NCBI GenBank assembly: GCA_018830325.1
Contig: JAHJSQ010000028.1
Span: 17,737 to 81,736 of the forward strand
Origin: Gammaproteobacteria bacterium
GTDB taxonomy: Bacteria; Pseudomonadota; Gammaproteobacteria; Methylococcales; Methylomonadaceae
Length of the DNA stretch: 64,000 nucleotides
Direction: 5' to 3'
Position 1 is the first letter of the stretch. Every line of letters begins with the position of its first letter. Positions 26,022 to 33,169 of the stretch are shown piece by piece. The notes under the pieces are model-generated. The model saw only the letters and a list, made by a program, of their open reading frames with translations. It was not told where the DNA came from and made no database searches. The position numbers and the translations under genes are program-made.

Positions 26022-27029
26022 TTACTCATAAATCTCCGAAACGAGTTTAATCACTCTATCGCCGCTTAAAACCGGCTTGACTGAGTTTTCGGAGGGTTTG
26101 CGGCGATTTCCGGCATTGCCGAAATAAGTTGAGGGCAACGGCTCGGCGGTTTCAAATTCCAAAGAACCGTTGTCCTGGTTTAAATATTGCCAAAATGTCG
26201 AGCGATTTTTCAGTCGCACATGAAACGAAGGCGCGGCTTGTCTTACCCTGCCCTGGCTATCGATCAAACTGAATCGACCATCATCCGGTCTTTCGGCATG
26301 CAAAAGAATCAGTGCAAATACATCTTTCGGAAGACTTGAATCCAAGGCAATACCGCGAAAAATTGCACCTTCCATCTCCGGCACTTCCAGCACCGGAACA
26401 TCGCCTTGATGTACATAAACCGGCCAAAGCCCGGCTTGATCGGTAATCGTATGAAGTCGATCGCCCGGTTGGTCTGCGATAAGCTGTGTCAACGAATTGC
26501 CCGATAAACCCATCGCTTCCACGAGATCGTCATTGGCGACAGCTGGAAATTCCTTGGATAAAAACAGGACTTCATCGTCGCCAGCACCTCGGGAGGCACC
26601 GGTCAGATTCGATAAGACCGGCACGTTTTCCTTGTACAAATAACGCTTGCCTAGGTCGGCATCGTAAAGATCCATGATGCGCTGCCGTCTCAGCGTCAAC
26701 GCAGTGTAATTTATGAACACCGGGTTGCGCACGATAACCGCGAACTCGAAAAGCGCATCGCTTGCGATAATCGCCTCTTCCGGAACTGCCGCGATCAGGC
26801 CCAAAGCGCTATTGATCACAATAGCCCGATAGGCTTCCAATTGTTTCTCCGTCTTTAGGGTCGGTCGAATCTCAAGGAAGGCGCGGACGTCATAAGAGGA
26901 TAAGCGTTGTTGCTTTTTCAGAGGGTCATCGATCGAATCGAATAGGGTTTCGCCTTCGTCCAACCAATAGTGATGCAACACCTTCACTTCAAAGAGGCGC
27001 CGATATTTAATTCGAATTTGTTCACTCAT
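26022..27029 (-). CDS. Unrecognised eCIS operon protein between cap and sheath genes
   Basis: A 335-aa protein from the ATG at 27029 (MSEQIRIKYRRLFEVKVLHHYWLDEGETLFD); a longer frame opens at 27107 but runs through the upstream gene, and the chosen start overlaps that gene's stop by only eight bases. I recognise no named domain. The first half has the pattern LFEVKVLHHYWLDEG ... LSSYDVRAFLEIRPT; the second has a beta-rich stretch (GLWPVYVHQGDVPVLEVPEM, SFHVRLKNRSTFWQYL). A gene of this size with unknown function is common between the DUF4255 and sheath genes in eCIS loci. It ends 25 bp before the sheath start, so a structural or assembly role is likely (inference). Confidence 0.75.
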   Translation of the reverse strand: MSEQIRIKYRRLFEVKVLHHYWLDEGETLFDSIDDPLKKQQRLSSYDVRAFLEIRPTLKTEKQLEAYRAIVINSALGLIAAVPEEAIIASDALFEFAVIVRNPVFINYTALTLRRQRIMDLYDADLGKRYLYKENVPVLSNLTGASRGAGDDEVLFLSKEFPAVANDDLVEAMGLSGNSLTQLIADQPGDRLHTITDQAGLWPVYVHQGDVPVLEVPEMEGAIFRGIALDSSLPKDVFALILLHAERPDDGRFSLIDSQGRVRQAAPSFHVRLKNRSTFWQYLNQDNGSLEFETAEPLPSTYFGNAGNRRKPSENSVKPVLSGDRVIKLVSEIYE

Positions 27030-27663
27030 TGGCGACCGCCAACCCGGTTTTGTGCCGGAAATCGTGAACAATTTCAGTAATGACGCCGCTTTCGCTTTTA
27101 ACCGCACGGAATTTCAAATCCAACATGCGCAGCACATAAATCGCGAACGGGTATTGTTTACCGCCCAAGGTTCCCCATAGGTGATTGACTTCCTCCATCG
27201 TCGGAGAATACAGATCGAAAATAAGTTTGAAAGACTCGAGTTGATCGAGCGGATTGGCGGGCGAGTTATTCGAAATCGATGCGGGGTCGACTGTATCCTG
27301 CGTAAAAACATTTTGCGCCTGAAAAAAGCGTATCGCCCGCGACAGCATCAACAAGGCATTGGTGTAATTAGTGTGAGAGGCGACGATCAGAATTTGAAAA
27401 TTGAGAAAGGTCGGCGGGTTTTCATACACGGTGCGAAGTGTAACGTCGTTACGCGTGAAGTGCGGCACGTTCTTCAAGGTTTTTTCTTCCTTGATGTTGA
27501 CCAGCGATAAATAAAGCACATCACGCGGATTCGCGCCCGCACCGTTACCGAAGCCGTCGGCTAAGTTCCCCAAACGCCCGATATTCATGACATCGGACCC
27601 GTAATGGTCGGTTAAATGCCGATTGAGTTCGTTCAGTACTATCGTCAGAGCATGTGCGATCAT
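27022..27663 (-). CDS. eCIS terminator/cap protein (DUF4255, Afp16/Pvc16-like)
   Basis: A 213-aa protein of the DUF4255 (Pvc16_N) family, which caps the distal end of the tube and stops its growth. The motif series MIAHALTIVLNELNRHLTD, VLYLSLVNIKEEKTLKN, ENPPTFLNFQILIVASHTNYTNALLMLSRAIRFFQ and LESFKLIFDLYSPTMEEVNHLWGTLGGKQYPFAIYVLRML is typical. Start 27663 is chosen over 27693 because AGGA lies at the right distance in front of it and the family begins at MIA/MID-x-AL. It is the first gene of the eCIS operon, 44 bp downstream of the predicted sigma-54 transcription start. Confidence 0.92.
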   Translation of the reverse strand: MIAHALTIVLNELNRHLTDHYGSDVMNIGRLGNLADGFGNGAGANPRDVLYLSLVNIKEEKTLKNVPHFTRNDVTLRTVYENPPTFLNFQILIVASHTNYTNALLMLSRAIRFFQAQNVFTQDTVDPASISNNSPANPLDQLESFKLIFDLYSPTMEEVNHLWGTLGGKQYPFAIYVLRMLDLKFRAVKSESGVITEIVHDFRHKTGLAVANE

Positions 27664-27717
27664 GCGGCGCTTCCTATTACCGAATTTATTCATGGAACAG
27701 CTTTTTCATGAATAAAA

Positions 27718-27733
27718 AGCAAAAACGATGCCA
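27718..27733 (-). promoter_or_regulatory. Predicted sigma-54 (-24/-12) promoter of the eCIS operon
   Basis: The minus strand reads TGGCATCGTTTTTGCT, matching the sigma-54 consensus TGGCACG-N4-TTGCW with GG at -24 and GC at -12 in exact register; two consensus bases differ. The predicted start is near 27707, giving a 44-nt leader to the cap gene. It is found by eye; no scoring matrix was run. Confidence 0.72.
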
Positions 27734-27757
27734 TACTCGACGAATCGATTAAAAACA

Positions 27758-27770
27758 CAAATTGTTGATA
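27758..27770 (-). promoter_or_regulatory. Putative IHF site
   Basis: On the minus strand TATCAACAATTTG is a full match to the IHF consensus WATCAANNNNTTR. It lies between the -24/-12 element and the upstream dyads, about 57 bp before the predicted start, where a DNA bend would bring a sigma-54 activator to the promoter. Confidence 0.55.
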
Positions 27771-27812
27771 AATATAAGAAAATATTAGATTGAATTAGTC
27801 ACGTTTTGCTCT

Positions 27813-27834
27813 CTGTAACAACAGCCTGTTACAG
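27813..27834. promoter_or_regulatory. Upstream activator-type dyad, proximal copy
   Basis: CTGTAAC-N8-GTTACAG, within a longer perfect inverted repeat of 13-bp arms (27808-27820 and 27827-27839) around a 6-nt centre. It is centred about 116 bp upstream of the predicted sigma-54 start. The same half-sites with the same 8-bp spacer recur at 27894-27915, which argues for a protein-binding operator rather than a terminator. Confidence 0.68.
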
Positions 27835-28142
27835 AGAGCGAAGGAAGGCTTATCAATCAAATAGAATATGCTTTATTAACAGAGACTTGAAATCTGTAAC
27901 ATTAAGGAGTTACAGACTGTGACAGTTGTATTCGAAATAGGACTTAGTAACTCAGCCCCGAGCATTTCGAACAAAGCCTACGCAGATCCAAACGTTTGGA
28001 GCGGTTTGAACAACCCGCTCCATGAAGCGTCATGCAGGCCGAATACTCGCTTGCATGGCCCCGTTCTTACTTGAAAACTTCGATTTTGATTATTTGCTAA
28101 GAATGCAGCTCTAGCATATGTTTAGGCGCACCTTATCATCGG
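27835..28142. other. Intergenic region between the eCIS promoter and tumE
   Basis: Apart from the distal dyad listed separately I see no gene here. A short palindrome-like stretch around an AAACGTTT-type centre near 27990 and an A/T-rich part at 28080-28150 could hold the divergent tumE promoter. Confidence 0.4.
27894..27915. promoter_or_regulatory. Upstream activator-type dyad, distal copy
   Basis: The second CTGTAAC-N8-GTTACAG dyad (8-bp perfect arms TCTGTAAC/GTTACAGA from 27893 to 27916), centred 81 bp beyond the first and about 197 bp from the predicted start. The spacer bases differ from the first copy, so only the half-sites and their distance are conserved. Confidence 0.65.
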
Positions 28143-28157
28143 ATGATATTATTAACT

Positions 28158-28523
28158 ATGCACAAAGAGTCAGGAATTGATACGCTTTTGGAACTTGATC
28201 AACAGATTCTTGATCAGGGAAATGGCTATTGGATCAAAATTGAGGCTAGACGAGTGACGTCAACCAAGGAAATTCCGCATGGTATAAGGTACTCGCTGAC
28301 CTTACATGAACCCTATGGCAAGCGGATACTTGGCTATGACAATGCTCATGCTGTGAAGCCGCCGAAAAAATTCAAATTAGCTGGATAACGTTTACCCTAT
28401 GACCACAAACACCGGCATATTAGCGACCAAGGCGTGCCTTATGAATTTCAAAATGCGTATCAACTTTTAATGGACTTCTTCGCAGAGGTTGATCGGGTAT
28501 TGGAGGAACTTAGAAAACTATGA
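28158..28523 (+). pseudogene. tumE: TumE-family (DUF6516) toxin with internal ochre codon
   Basis: From the ATG at 28158 the frame reads MHKESGIDTLLELDQQILDQG ... KPPKKFKLAG, then a TAA at 28386-28388, then continues in the same frame with RLPYDHKHRHISD ... YEFQNAYQLLMDFFAEVDRVLEELRKL to a TGA at 28521-28523. The combined 121-codon product matches the TumE toxin family end to end, with the KPP(K) and YEF...LL.DF..EVDR motifs. The single TAA is therefore a nonsense change in an otherwise intact gene. The true stop overlaps the tumA start (ATGA), the usual arrangement for this pair. It could still yield a 76-aa fragment. Confidence 0.85.
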
Positions 28524-28867
28524 GTAAAGTTATGATTGGCATTCTGTCACAGGAAAAAATGCGGGAACGGGTTCTGGCTATTGCCAAAGGTGAATACAAG
28601 CCAAAACCTTCAGAGCCCAAAATTTGGTTCACCTCAATGCGTTCTTTGGCTGAAGTTTTGAGCGATGACAATCGGGCGCTGTTGAAAATCATTCAGGAAA
28701 CCCATCCGGAGTCAATTTCATCTTTGGCGGTAATTACCGGAAGAAAACCAAGCAATCTGTCTCGTACCCTGAAAACCATGTCGAATTATGGGTTAGTGGA
28801 AATGCGACGCGAAAAAAATCAAGTCCGGCCAATTGCTGTGGCTACTGAGTTTCAGATTTTTGTTTAA
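28520..28867 (+). CDS. tumA: TumA-type HTH antitoxin (MarR-like, HVO_A0114 family)
   Basis: A 115-aa winged-helix protein. After an N-terminal region (VMIGILSQEKMRERVLAIAKGEYKPKPSEPKIWF) comes the helix-turn-helix block LLKIIQETHPESISSLAVITGRKPSNLSRTLKTMSNYGLVEMRRE (about 56-100) followed by a wing. This is the DNA-binding antitoxin that pairs with TumE (formerly DUF6516/HVO_A0114 pair). It starts inside the stop of tumE (ATGA). With the toxin interrupted, it may act only as a DNA-binding regulator. It is transcribed away from the eCIS operon, from the opposite side of their shared upstream region. Confidence 0.85.
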   Translation: MSKVMIGILSQEKMRERVLAIAKGEYKPKPSEPKIWFTSMRSLAEVLSDDNRALLKIIQETHPESISSLAVITGRKPSNLSRTLKTMSNYGLVEMRREKNQVRPIAVATEFQIFV

Positions 28868-29257
28868 GATAATACCGATTATTGTTATGAGATCTGGCGA
28901 GATGAAATTCTCAGTGTAATTTTCAATCAAGAAGTATGCACACACGATTTCCTCTTCCAGTGGATGTCGGATCCAGTTGACAAATCAGTCATTCGAAATG
29001 AGAGTCGGCCGACTGGTTTGGGTCGGTTGGATTCAGCGACGAGCAGCCGCTTTCAGGAATCGGAATTCAATGACCGGTTTATGGCGATCAATTTATGTAG
29101 AGCGGACGGTCGCCAGCCGGCCCGTAGCGGTCTATCACCTAAAGTGATTCAATGACAGCAATTAGATCATTTTCTGTAGATATACGGAAACCATCTAATT
29201 ACTAGATTCCCGTAGAGATATTGCATGGATTCAACAGACTTACATGGATTTGCTTAA
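28868..29257. other. Intergenic region without a gene
   Basis: No coding sequence is supported. Short stretches (GAGAGTCGGCCGACTGG, GGGTCGGTTGGATTCAGCGA) look like degraded spacer repeats of transposon-rich regions, but I cannot assign them. Confidence 0.4.
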
Positions 29258-29590
29258 GATAAGCAAAGCCAAAAAATTGAAGAGGACTTACTGGGTAGAT
29301 CTAATTTCTCAGAAGATCTAGCGGATGCAATTGCGAGCTGGCATGGTAAGGATAGCCTGGTCGTTGCTCTGCATGGTAATTGGGGAGCAGGAAAATCATC
29401 GATTAAAAATATGGCCGTATCAAAACTGGAAGGTCTAACTGAAAATAGGCCAGATGTTGTCGAATTTTCACCATGGGAATGGGCTGCTCAAGAGAAAATC
29501 ACAGCATCATTCTTTCAAGAAATTTCAAAGTCAATTTGCCGAATAGACAAAAGTAAGCCGGGTAAAAAACTAGTACTTAGTCATTTGTAA
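29258..29590 (+). pseudogene. KAP-family P-loop NTPase, N-terminal fragment
   Basis: The frame reads IEEDLLGRSNFSEDLADAIAS, then VVALHGNWGAGKSSIKNM (Walker A GNWGAGKS at about 29371-29395) and VVEFSPWEWAAQEKI, all typical of KAP NTPases, which occur in membrane-anchored or antiviral roles. No start codon is in frame after the preceding TAA at 29255, although an ATG lies 24 bases upstream in another frame. The 3' end is cut: its stop TAA (29588-29590) is formed by the inverted-repeat end of the element that follows, after KKLVLSHL. About 110 residues of a protein normally 400-600 long remain. Confidence 0.75.
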
Positions 29591-29730
29591 GTATTCAGAC
29601 CCCGTTGGCAAGTTACCGCAATTCAGGCGTAATTGTTGGCCTCCCCCTTTGAAAAAGGGGGATTGAGGGGGATTTATTTAAAAAATCTCCCCTAGCCCCT
29701 CTTTTTCAAAGAGGGGGGCTGAATACTTAC
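29587..29730. mobile_element. 144-bp MITE-like element
   Basis: Perfect 12-bp terminal inverted repeats GTAAGTATTCAG (29587-29598) and CTGAATACTTAC (29719-29730) bound a segment with a second internal fold built from CCCCCTTTGAAAAAGGGGG and TCCCCTAGCCCCTCTTTTTCAAAGAGGGG. It encodes nothing. The ends resemble those at 35339-35481 and 38704-39085 (GTAAnTATTCA-type), suggesting one family of non-autonomous elements. Confidence 0.82.
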
Positions 29731-30179
29731 GGATGCGGTCTTAAAGCTTGTTTTGCATCTTTCACTGCTTCAGAAACTATTACCTCAAATGGAGAGGCGG
29801 GACGGTGTTGTTCAAGTTCTTGCGTTAATTCTGTAATATCGCGATCGTTAAAAACTACATCGTTCTTTTTACCAGCAATAATCAAAGCATCTTCTAACCA
29901 ATTCGGTCCACATCCTGTTATTTGTTCCTCAAGATAAAGTTTCTCAAGAGATGAGAGAATTTCGCTACCGCCAGCTGCATCTGCCCAATCTGGAGTTGCC
30001 GCCCTTGAATATAAATTTCCTACTAACCAACCAAATTTCGCTTGAAAATCAGGTGCCAGCCTTCCTCTTCTCGCATCAATCAGCGCATCGTAATGATGCG
30101 ATTTGAGAGTCGTAATCACACGAAGGAACGCGACTGAGTTATTGCCCGAGGCGAATGGCTGTCTCAAGCCGTGAACCAC
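29727..30179 (-). CDS. Unrecognised ORF, 3' end truncated by the MITE-like element
   Basis: A 150-codon frame (MVHGLRQPFASGNNSVAFLRVITTLK ... DARRGRLAPDFQAKFGWLVGNLYSR ... GCGPNWLEDALIIAGKKNDVVF). I do not recognise the family. The frame stays open upstream of the ATG to about 30260 with sensible residues (TLFRCWAASLSLNWEENASNFSKV), so this may be an internal or C-terminal piece of a larger protein. Its stop TAA falls in the inverted-repeat end at 29727-29730, right after KQALRPHP, so the natural C-terminus is missing or replaced. It faces the KAP fragment across the element. Real protein fragment more likely than intact gene. Confidence 0.45.
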   Translation of the reverse strand: MVHGLRQPFASGNNSVAFLRVITTLKSHHYDALIDARRGRLAPDFQAKFGWLVGNLYSRAATPDWADAAGGSEILSSLEKLYLEEQITGCGPNWLEDALIIAGKKNDVVFNDRDITELTQELEQHRPASPFEVIVSEAVKDAKQALRPHP

Positions 30180-30396
30180 TTTAGAAAAATTGGACGCATT
30201 TTCCTCCCAATTCAGAGATAATGATGCTGCCCAACACCTAAATAAGGTCAGGGCAAAGATCTTTCAATTAATCAACAAAGCCCAACAAAGCGCCGCTTAA
30301 GCTATTTTCACAAACACCCTTCGCTCAGGGATTGGAAAATACTCTGTTCGATGCACTCGTTATTTGCCGGTGAACGTAACGCAGTGCCGATGGAGG
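30180..30396. other. Short intergenic gap
   Basis: Nothing is called here beyond the in-frame upstream extension of the preceding truncated ORF to about 30260. The rest carries no recognised signal and lies just beyond the stop of the SpoVR gene. Confidence 0.35.
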
Positions 30397-31893
30397 CTAT
30401 AGTTTGCATTCCATTATCGTTTGTAGCGTACCGTCTTCATCCACTGTTTCAAGCCGCACATCGAAGCCCCAGAGTCTGGCGACATGCATTAAGACTTCGT
30501 CGGCATTTTGGGCTAAGAACCTTCGATGGTATTGAGTATGGCGTAGCGTCAGCGAACGGTTGCCTTTTCGGTCGACATGATAAACCTGAATATTCGGTTC
30601 ATTACTGCCCAAATTGTACTGTTCCGACAAGGCTTGCCGGATATGCTGATAACCGTCTTCGTCATGAATTGAGGTCACGGCGATCTCCCGCTCATTGGAA
30701 TCATCCAAGATGGAAAACAGTTTAAGGTCGCGAATGACTTTAGGGGATAAAAACTGACTGATAAAGCTTTCGTCCTTGAAATTCTGCATCGCGAAATGTA
30801 AGGTCTTGTTCCAATCGCTGCCGACTATTTCCGGAAACCAGCGTTCGTCTTCGAGCGTCGGCGTTTCGCAAATCCTGCGGATGTCGCTCATCATCGCGAA
30901 ACCCAACGCATAGGGATTAATGCCCGAATAATAGGGGCTGTCGAAGGCCGGTTGGTAAACGACATTGGTATGCGATTGGAGAAACTCGATCATGAATCCA
31001 TCGGTTACCAGGCCTTCCTGATACATCTGATGCAAGATCGTGTAATGCCAGAAAGTCGCCCAGCCTTCGTTCATCACTTGAGTCTGCCGTTGCGGATAAA
31101 AATATTGGGCTATCTTGCGTACTATGCGAATGATTTCGCGTTGCCAAGGCTCCAGGAAAGGCGCATTTTTTTCGATAAAATAAAGAATATTCTCTTGAGG
31201 CTCTTCGGGAAAGCGGACCTTTTCGTCAGTGGCGTCATAGGCCGGCTCCTTGGTCGGAATGGTGCGCCATAACTCGTTGACTTGGGATTGCAGATAGGCT
31301 TCTCGATCCCGTTGCCGGGCTTGCTCTTGTTGTAGAGACAATCGGGAGGGGCGTTTATACCGGTCCACGCCGAAATTTCTCAAGGCATGGCAAGAGTCAA
31401 GAATGGCTTCGACCTGTTCCTCGCCGTAGCGCTCTTCGCACTCGGCAATATAGTTTTTAGCAAAGAGCAGATAATCGATAATCGAGTCCGCGCTGGTCCA
31501 GGTCGTGAATAAATAATTATTTTTGAAAAACGAATTGTGGCCGTAAGCGGCATGCGCGATTACCAGGGCCTGCATCGTCATGCTATTTTCTTCCATTAAA
31601 TAGGCGATGCAAGGATTGGAATTAATCACGATTTCATAAGCCAGGCCCATTTGACCTTTTTTATAACGTTTTTCATTCTTGACGAATTCCTTGCCGAACG
31701 ACCAGTGACTATAGCCGATGGGCATGCCGACCGAAGCATAGGCGTCCATCATTTGTTCGGCAGTGATGATTTCCAGTTGCACCGGATAGGTATCCAATCC
31801 GAAGTCGCCTGCGATACGCGCGATTTCCGTATGGTATTTTTTAATCAGTTCGAAGGTCCATTCCGATGTTTTCGATAAGGGCTTTCTAGTCAT
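30397..31893 (-). CDS. SpoVR family protein
   Basis: A 498-aa SpoVR/YcgB-type protein: WTFELIKKYHTEIARIAGDFGLDTYPVQLEIITAEQMMDAYASVGMPIGYSHWSFGKEF at the N-terminus, NPCIAYLMEEN, FAKNYIAECEERYG and MNEGWATFWHYTILHQMYQEG in the core. The molecular function is unsettled; in Bacillus the homologue is needed for spore cortex, while in proteobacteria it belongs to a stress/stationary-phase operon with PrkA and YeaH. Here it is the third gene of exactly that operon, with its ATG overlapping the stop of yeaH (ATGA). The E..H...H-like helices would suit metal binding (inference). Full length. Confidence 0.93.
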   Translation of the reverse strand: MTRKPLSKTSEWTFELIKKYHTEIARIAGDFGLDTYPVQLEIITAEQMMDAYASVGMPIGYSHWSFGKEFVKNEKRYKKGQMGLAYEIVINSNPCIAYLMEENSMTMQALVIAHAAYGHNSFFKNNYLFTTWTSADSIIDYLLFAKNYIAECEERYGEEQVEAILDSCHALRNFGVDRYKRPSRLSLQQEQARQRDREAYLQSQVNELWRTIPTKEPAYDATDEKVRFPEEPQENILYFIEKNAPFLEPWQREIIRIVRKIAQYFYPQRQTQVMNEGWATFWHYTILHQMYQEGLVTDGFMIEFLQSHTNVVYQPAFDSPYYSGINPYALGFAMMSDIRRICETPTLEDERWFPEIVGSDWNKTLHFAMQNFKDESFISQFLSPKVIRDLKLFSILDDSNEREIAVTSIHDEDGYQHIRQALSEQYNLGSNEPNIQVYHVDRKGNRSLTLRHTQYHRRFLAQNADEVLMHVARLWGFDVRLETVDEDGTLQTIMECKL

Positions 31894-33152
31894 GCGTTTG
31901 ATTTCTCGAAAAGTTTACGAAATACCGGATAGATATCGGCCACTGTAGCAATTCGTTGCATCGCAAAATTGCTCCAAGTGTCTTTCAGAGTCGAATATTC
32001 GTACCAGAGGTTTTGATGCCTGTCCTCGGTGATTTCGATATAGGCGTAATACTGCATATAGGGCATGATTTGTTCCGACAATATTTTTTTGCAGTCTATT
32101 GAATCATTATCCCAATTGTCGCCGTCGGAGGCCTGCGCGGCATAAATATTCCATTCCGAAATCGGAAAGCGGTCCTCGATGATCTTTTTCATCAAGTTGA
32201 GAGCGCTCGAAACGACCGTACCGCCGGTTTCTCTCGAATAAAAAAAGGTTTCTTCATCGACTTCACTGGCTTCGGTGTGATGGGAGATGAATACGACTTG
32301 GGTTTTTTCATAGGTGCGCGTCAGGAAAAGGTACAGCAGCATGAAAAAACGTTTCGCCATGTCTTTTTCTTCAGGCCCCATCGAGCCCGAAACATCCATG
32401 ATGCAAAACATCACTGCTTGGGTCGTCGGTTTGGGCTTGTCAATGCGGTTGTCGTAACGTAAATCGAAGGTGTCGATAAACGGGATGCGCTCGATTTTTT
32501 CCTTGAGGCGTTTAATTTCTTCACGCAATTCGATAACCACCGGATCGGTTTCGCTGTGGCGTTTAAGCAAGTCTTCCAGTTGCGCTTCGGCCTCGGCAAT
32601 CCTGTTCCGATAAGGCGCGCGCAATGCGATGCGCCGCCCCATCGCGCCCCGAAGCGAACGAATTACATTGATATTGGTGGGTATACCGTCACTGGTATGG
32701 CCCGCGCGTACTTTTTGAGTCTCCTCGAGAGTCGCTAGACGGGTTTTGACCAGGTTGGGCAATTCGAGATCTTCAAAAAAGAAGTGCAAAAATTCCTCGC
32801 GCGTCAACTCGAAGACGAACTCGTCCATGCCTTCGCCGGAGTCGGAAGCCTGTTTACCTCGCCCTCCGCCGCCGCTTTCGGGCCGCTTTATTTTATCGCC
32901 TTGTCGAAACTCCTTGTTCCCCGGATGAATGGCTTCCCGATAACCGTCATTACTATGATGGAAAAACGGCTCCGAAATGTCTTTTGCCGGAATGGAAACC
33001 TTTTCGCCTTTATCCAAATCCTTCACGCTCCGTTCGTTTACCGCGTCGGTCACGGCCTTTTTAATTTGGCTGCGAAAACGGCGAATAAATTTCTGCCGAT
33101 TGACGGCACTCTTATTCTTTCCGTTCAGACGTCTATCTACAATTTGAGTCAC
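31890..33152 (-). CDS. YeaH/YhbH family protein (DUF444, VWA-like)
   Basis: A 420-aa DUF444 protein. The N-terminus is basic (MTQIVDRRLNGKNKSAVNRQKFIRRFRSQIKKAV); about 80-110 is a Gly/Lys-rich linker; the C-terminal half is a von Willebrand A-like domain with the MIDAS-type motif FCIMDVSGSMG at about 256-266 and the later THR/Ser element TGGTVVSSAL. Homologues are encoded with the PrkA kinase and SpoVR protein. Translation starts at GTG (33152) behind a strong GAGGAG ribosome site. It follows prkA by 17 bp. Confidence 0.93.
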   Translation of the reverse strand: MTQIVDRRLNGKNKSAVNRQKFIRRFRSQIKKAVTDAVNERSVKDLDKGEKVSIPAKDISEPFFHHSNDGYREAIHPGNKEFRQGDKIKRPESGGGGRGKQASDSGEGMDEFVFELTREEFLHFFFEDLELPNLVKTRLATLEETQKVRAGHTSDGIPTNINVIRSLRGAMGRRIALRAPYRNRIAEAEAQLEDLLKRHSETDPVVIELREEIKRLKEKIERIPFIDTFDLRYDNRIDKPKPTTQAVMFCIMDVSGSMGPEEKDMAKRFFMLLYLFLTRTYEKTQVVFISHHTEASEVDEETFFYSRETGGTVVSSALNLMKKIIEDRFPISEWNIYAAQASDGDNWDNDSIDCKKILSEQIMPYMQYYAYIEITEDRHQNLWYEYSTLKDTWSNFAMQRIATVADIYPVFRKLFEKSNA

Positions 33153-33169
33153 ACATTTCTCCTCAAGCG

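Noticed and set aside
1197..27663. Type VI secretion system or prophage tail
   Set aside because: VgrG/PAAR/gp25/sheath genes could suggest either, but there are no TssJLM membrane genes, no ClpV, no capsid, terminase or lysis genes, while DUF4255, DUF5908, LysM hub, CIS tape measure and the Afp15-like ATPase are eCIS markers.
27808..27839. The 13-bp perfect inverted repeat as a transcription terminator
   Set aside because: No T-run follows on either strand, and a second dyad with the same half-sites and the same 8-bp spacing lies 81 bp away, which fits a protein-binding site better.
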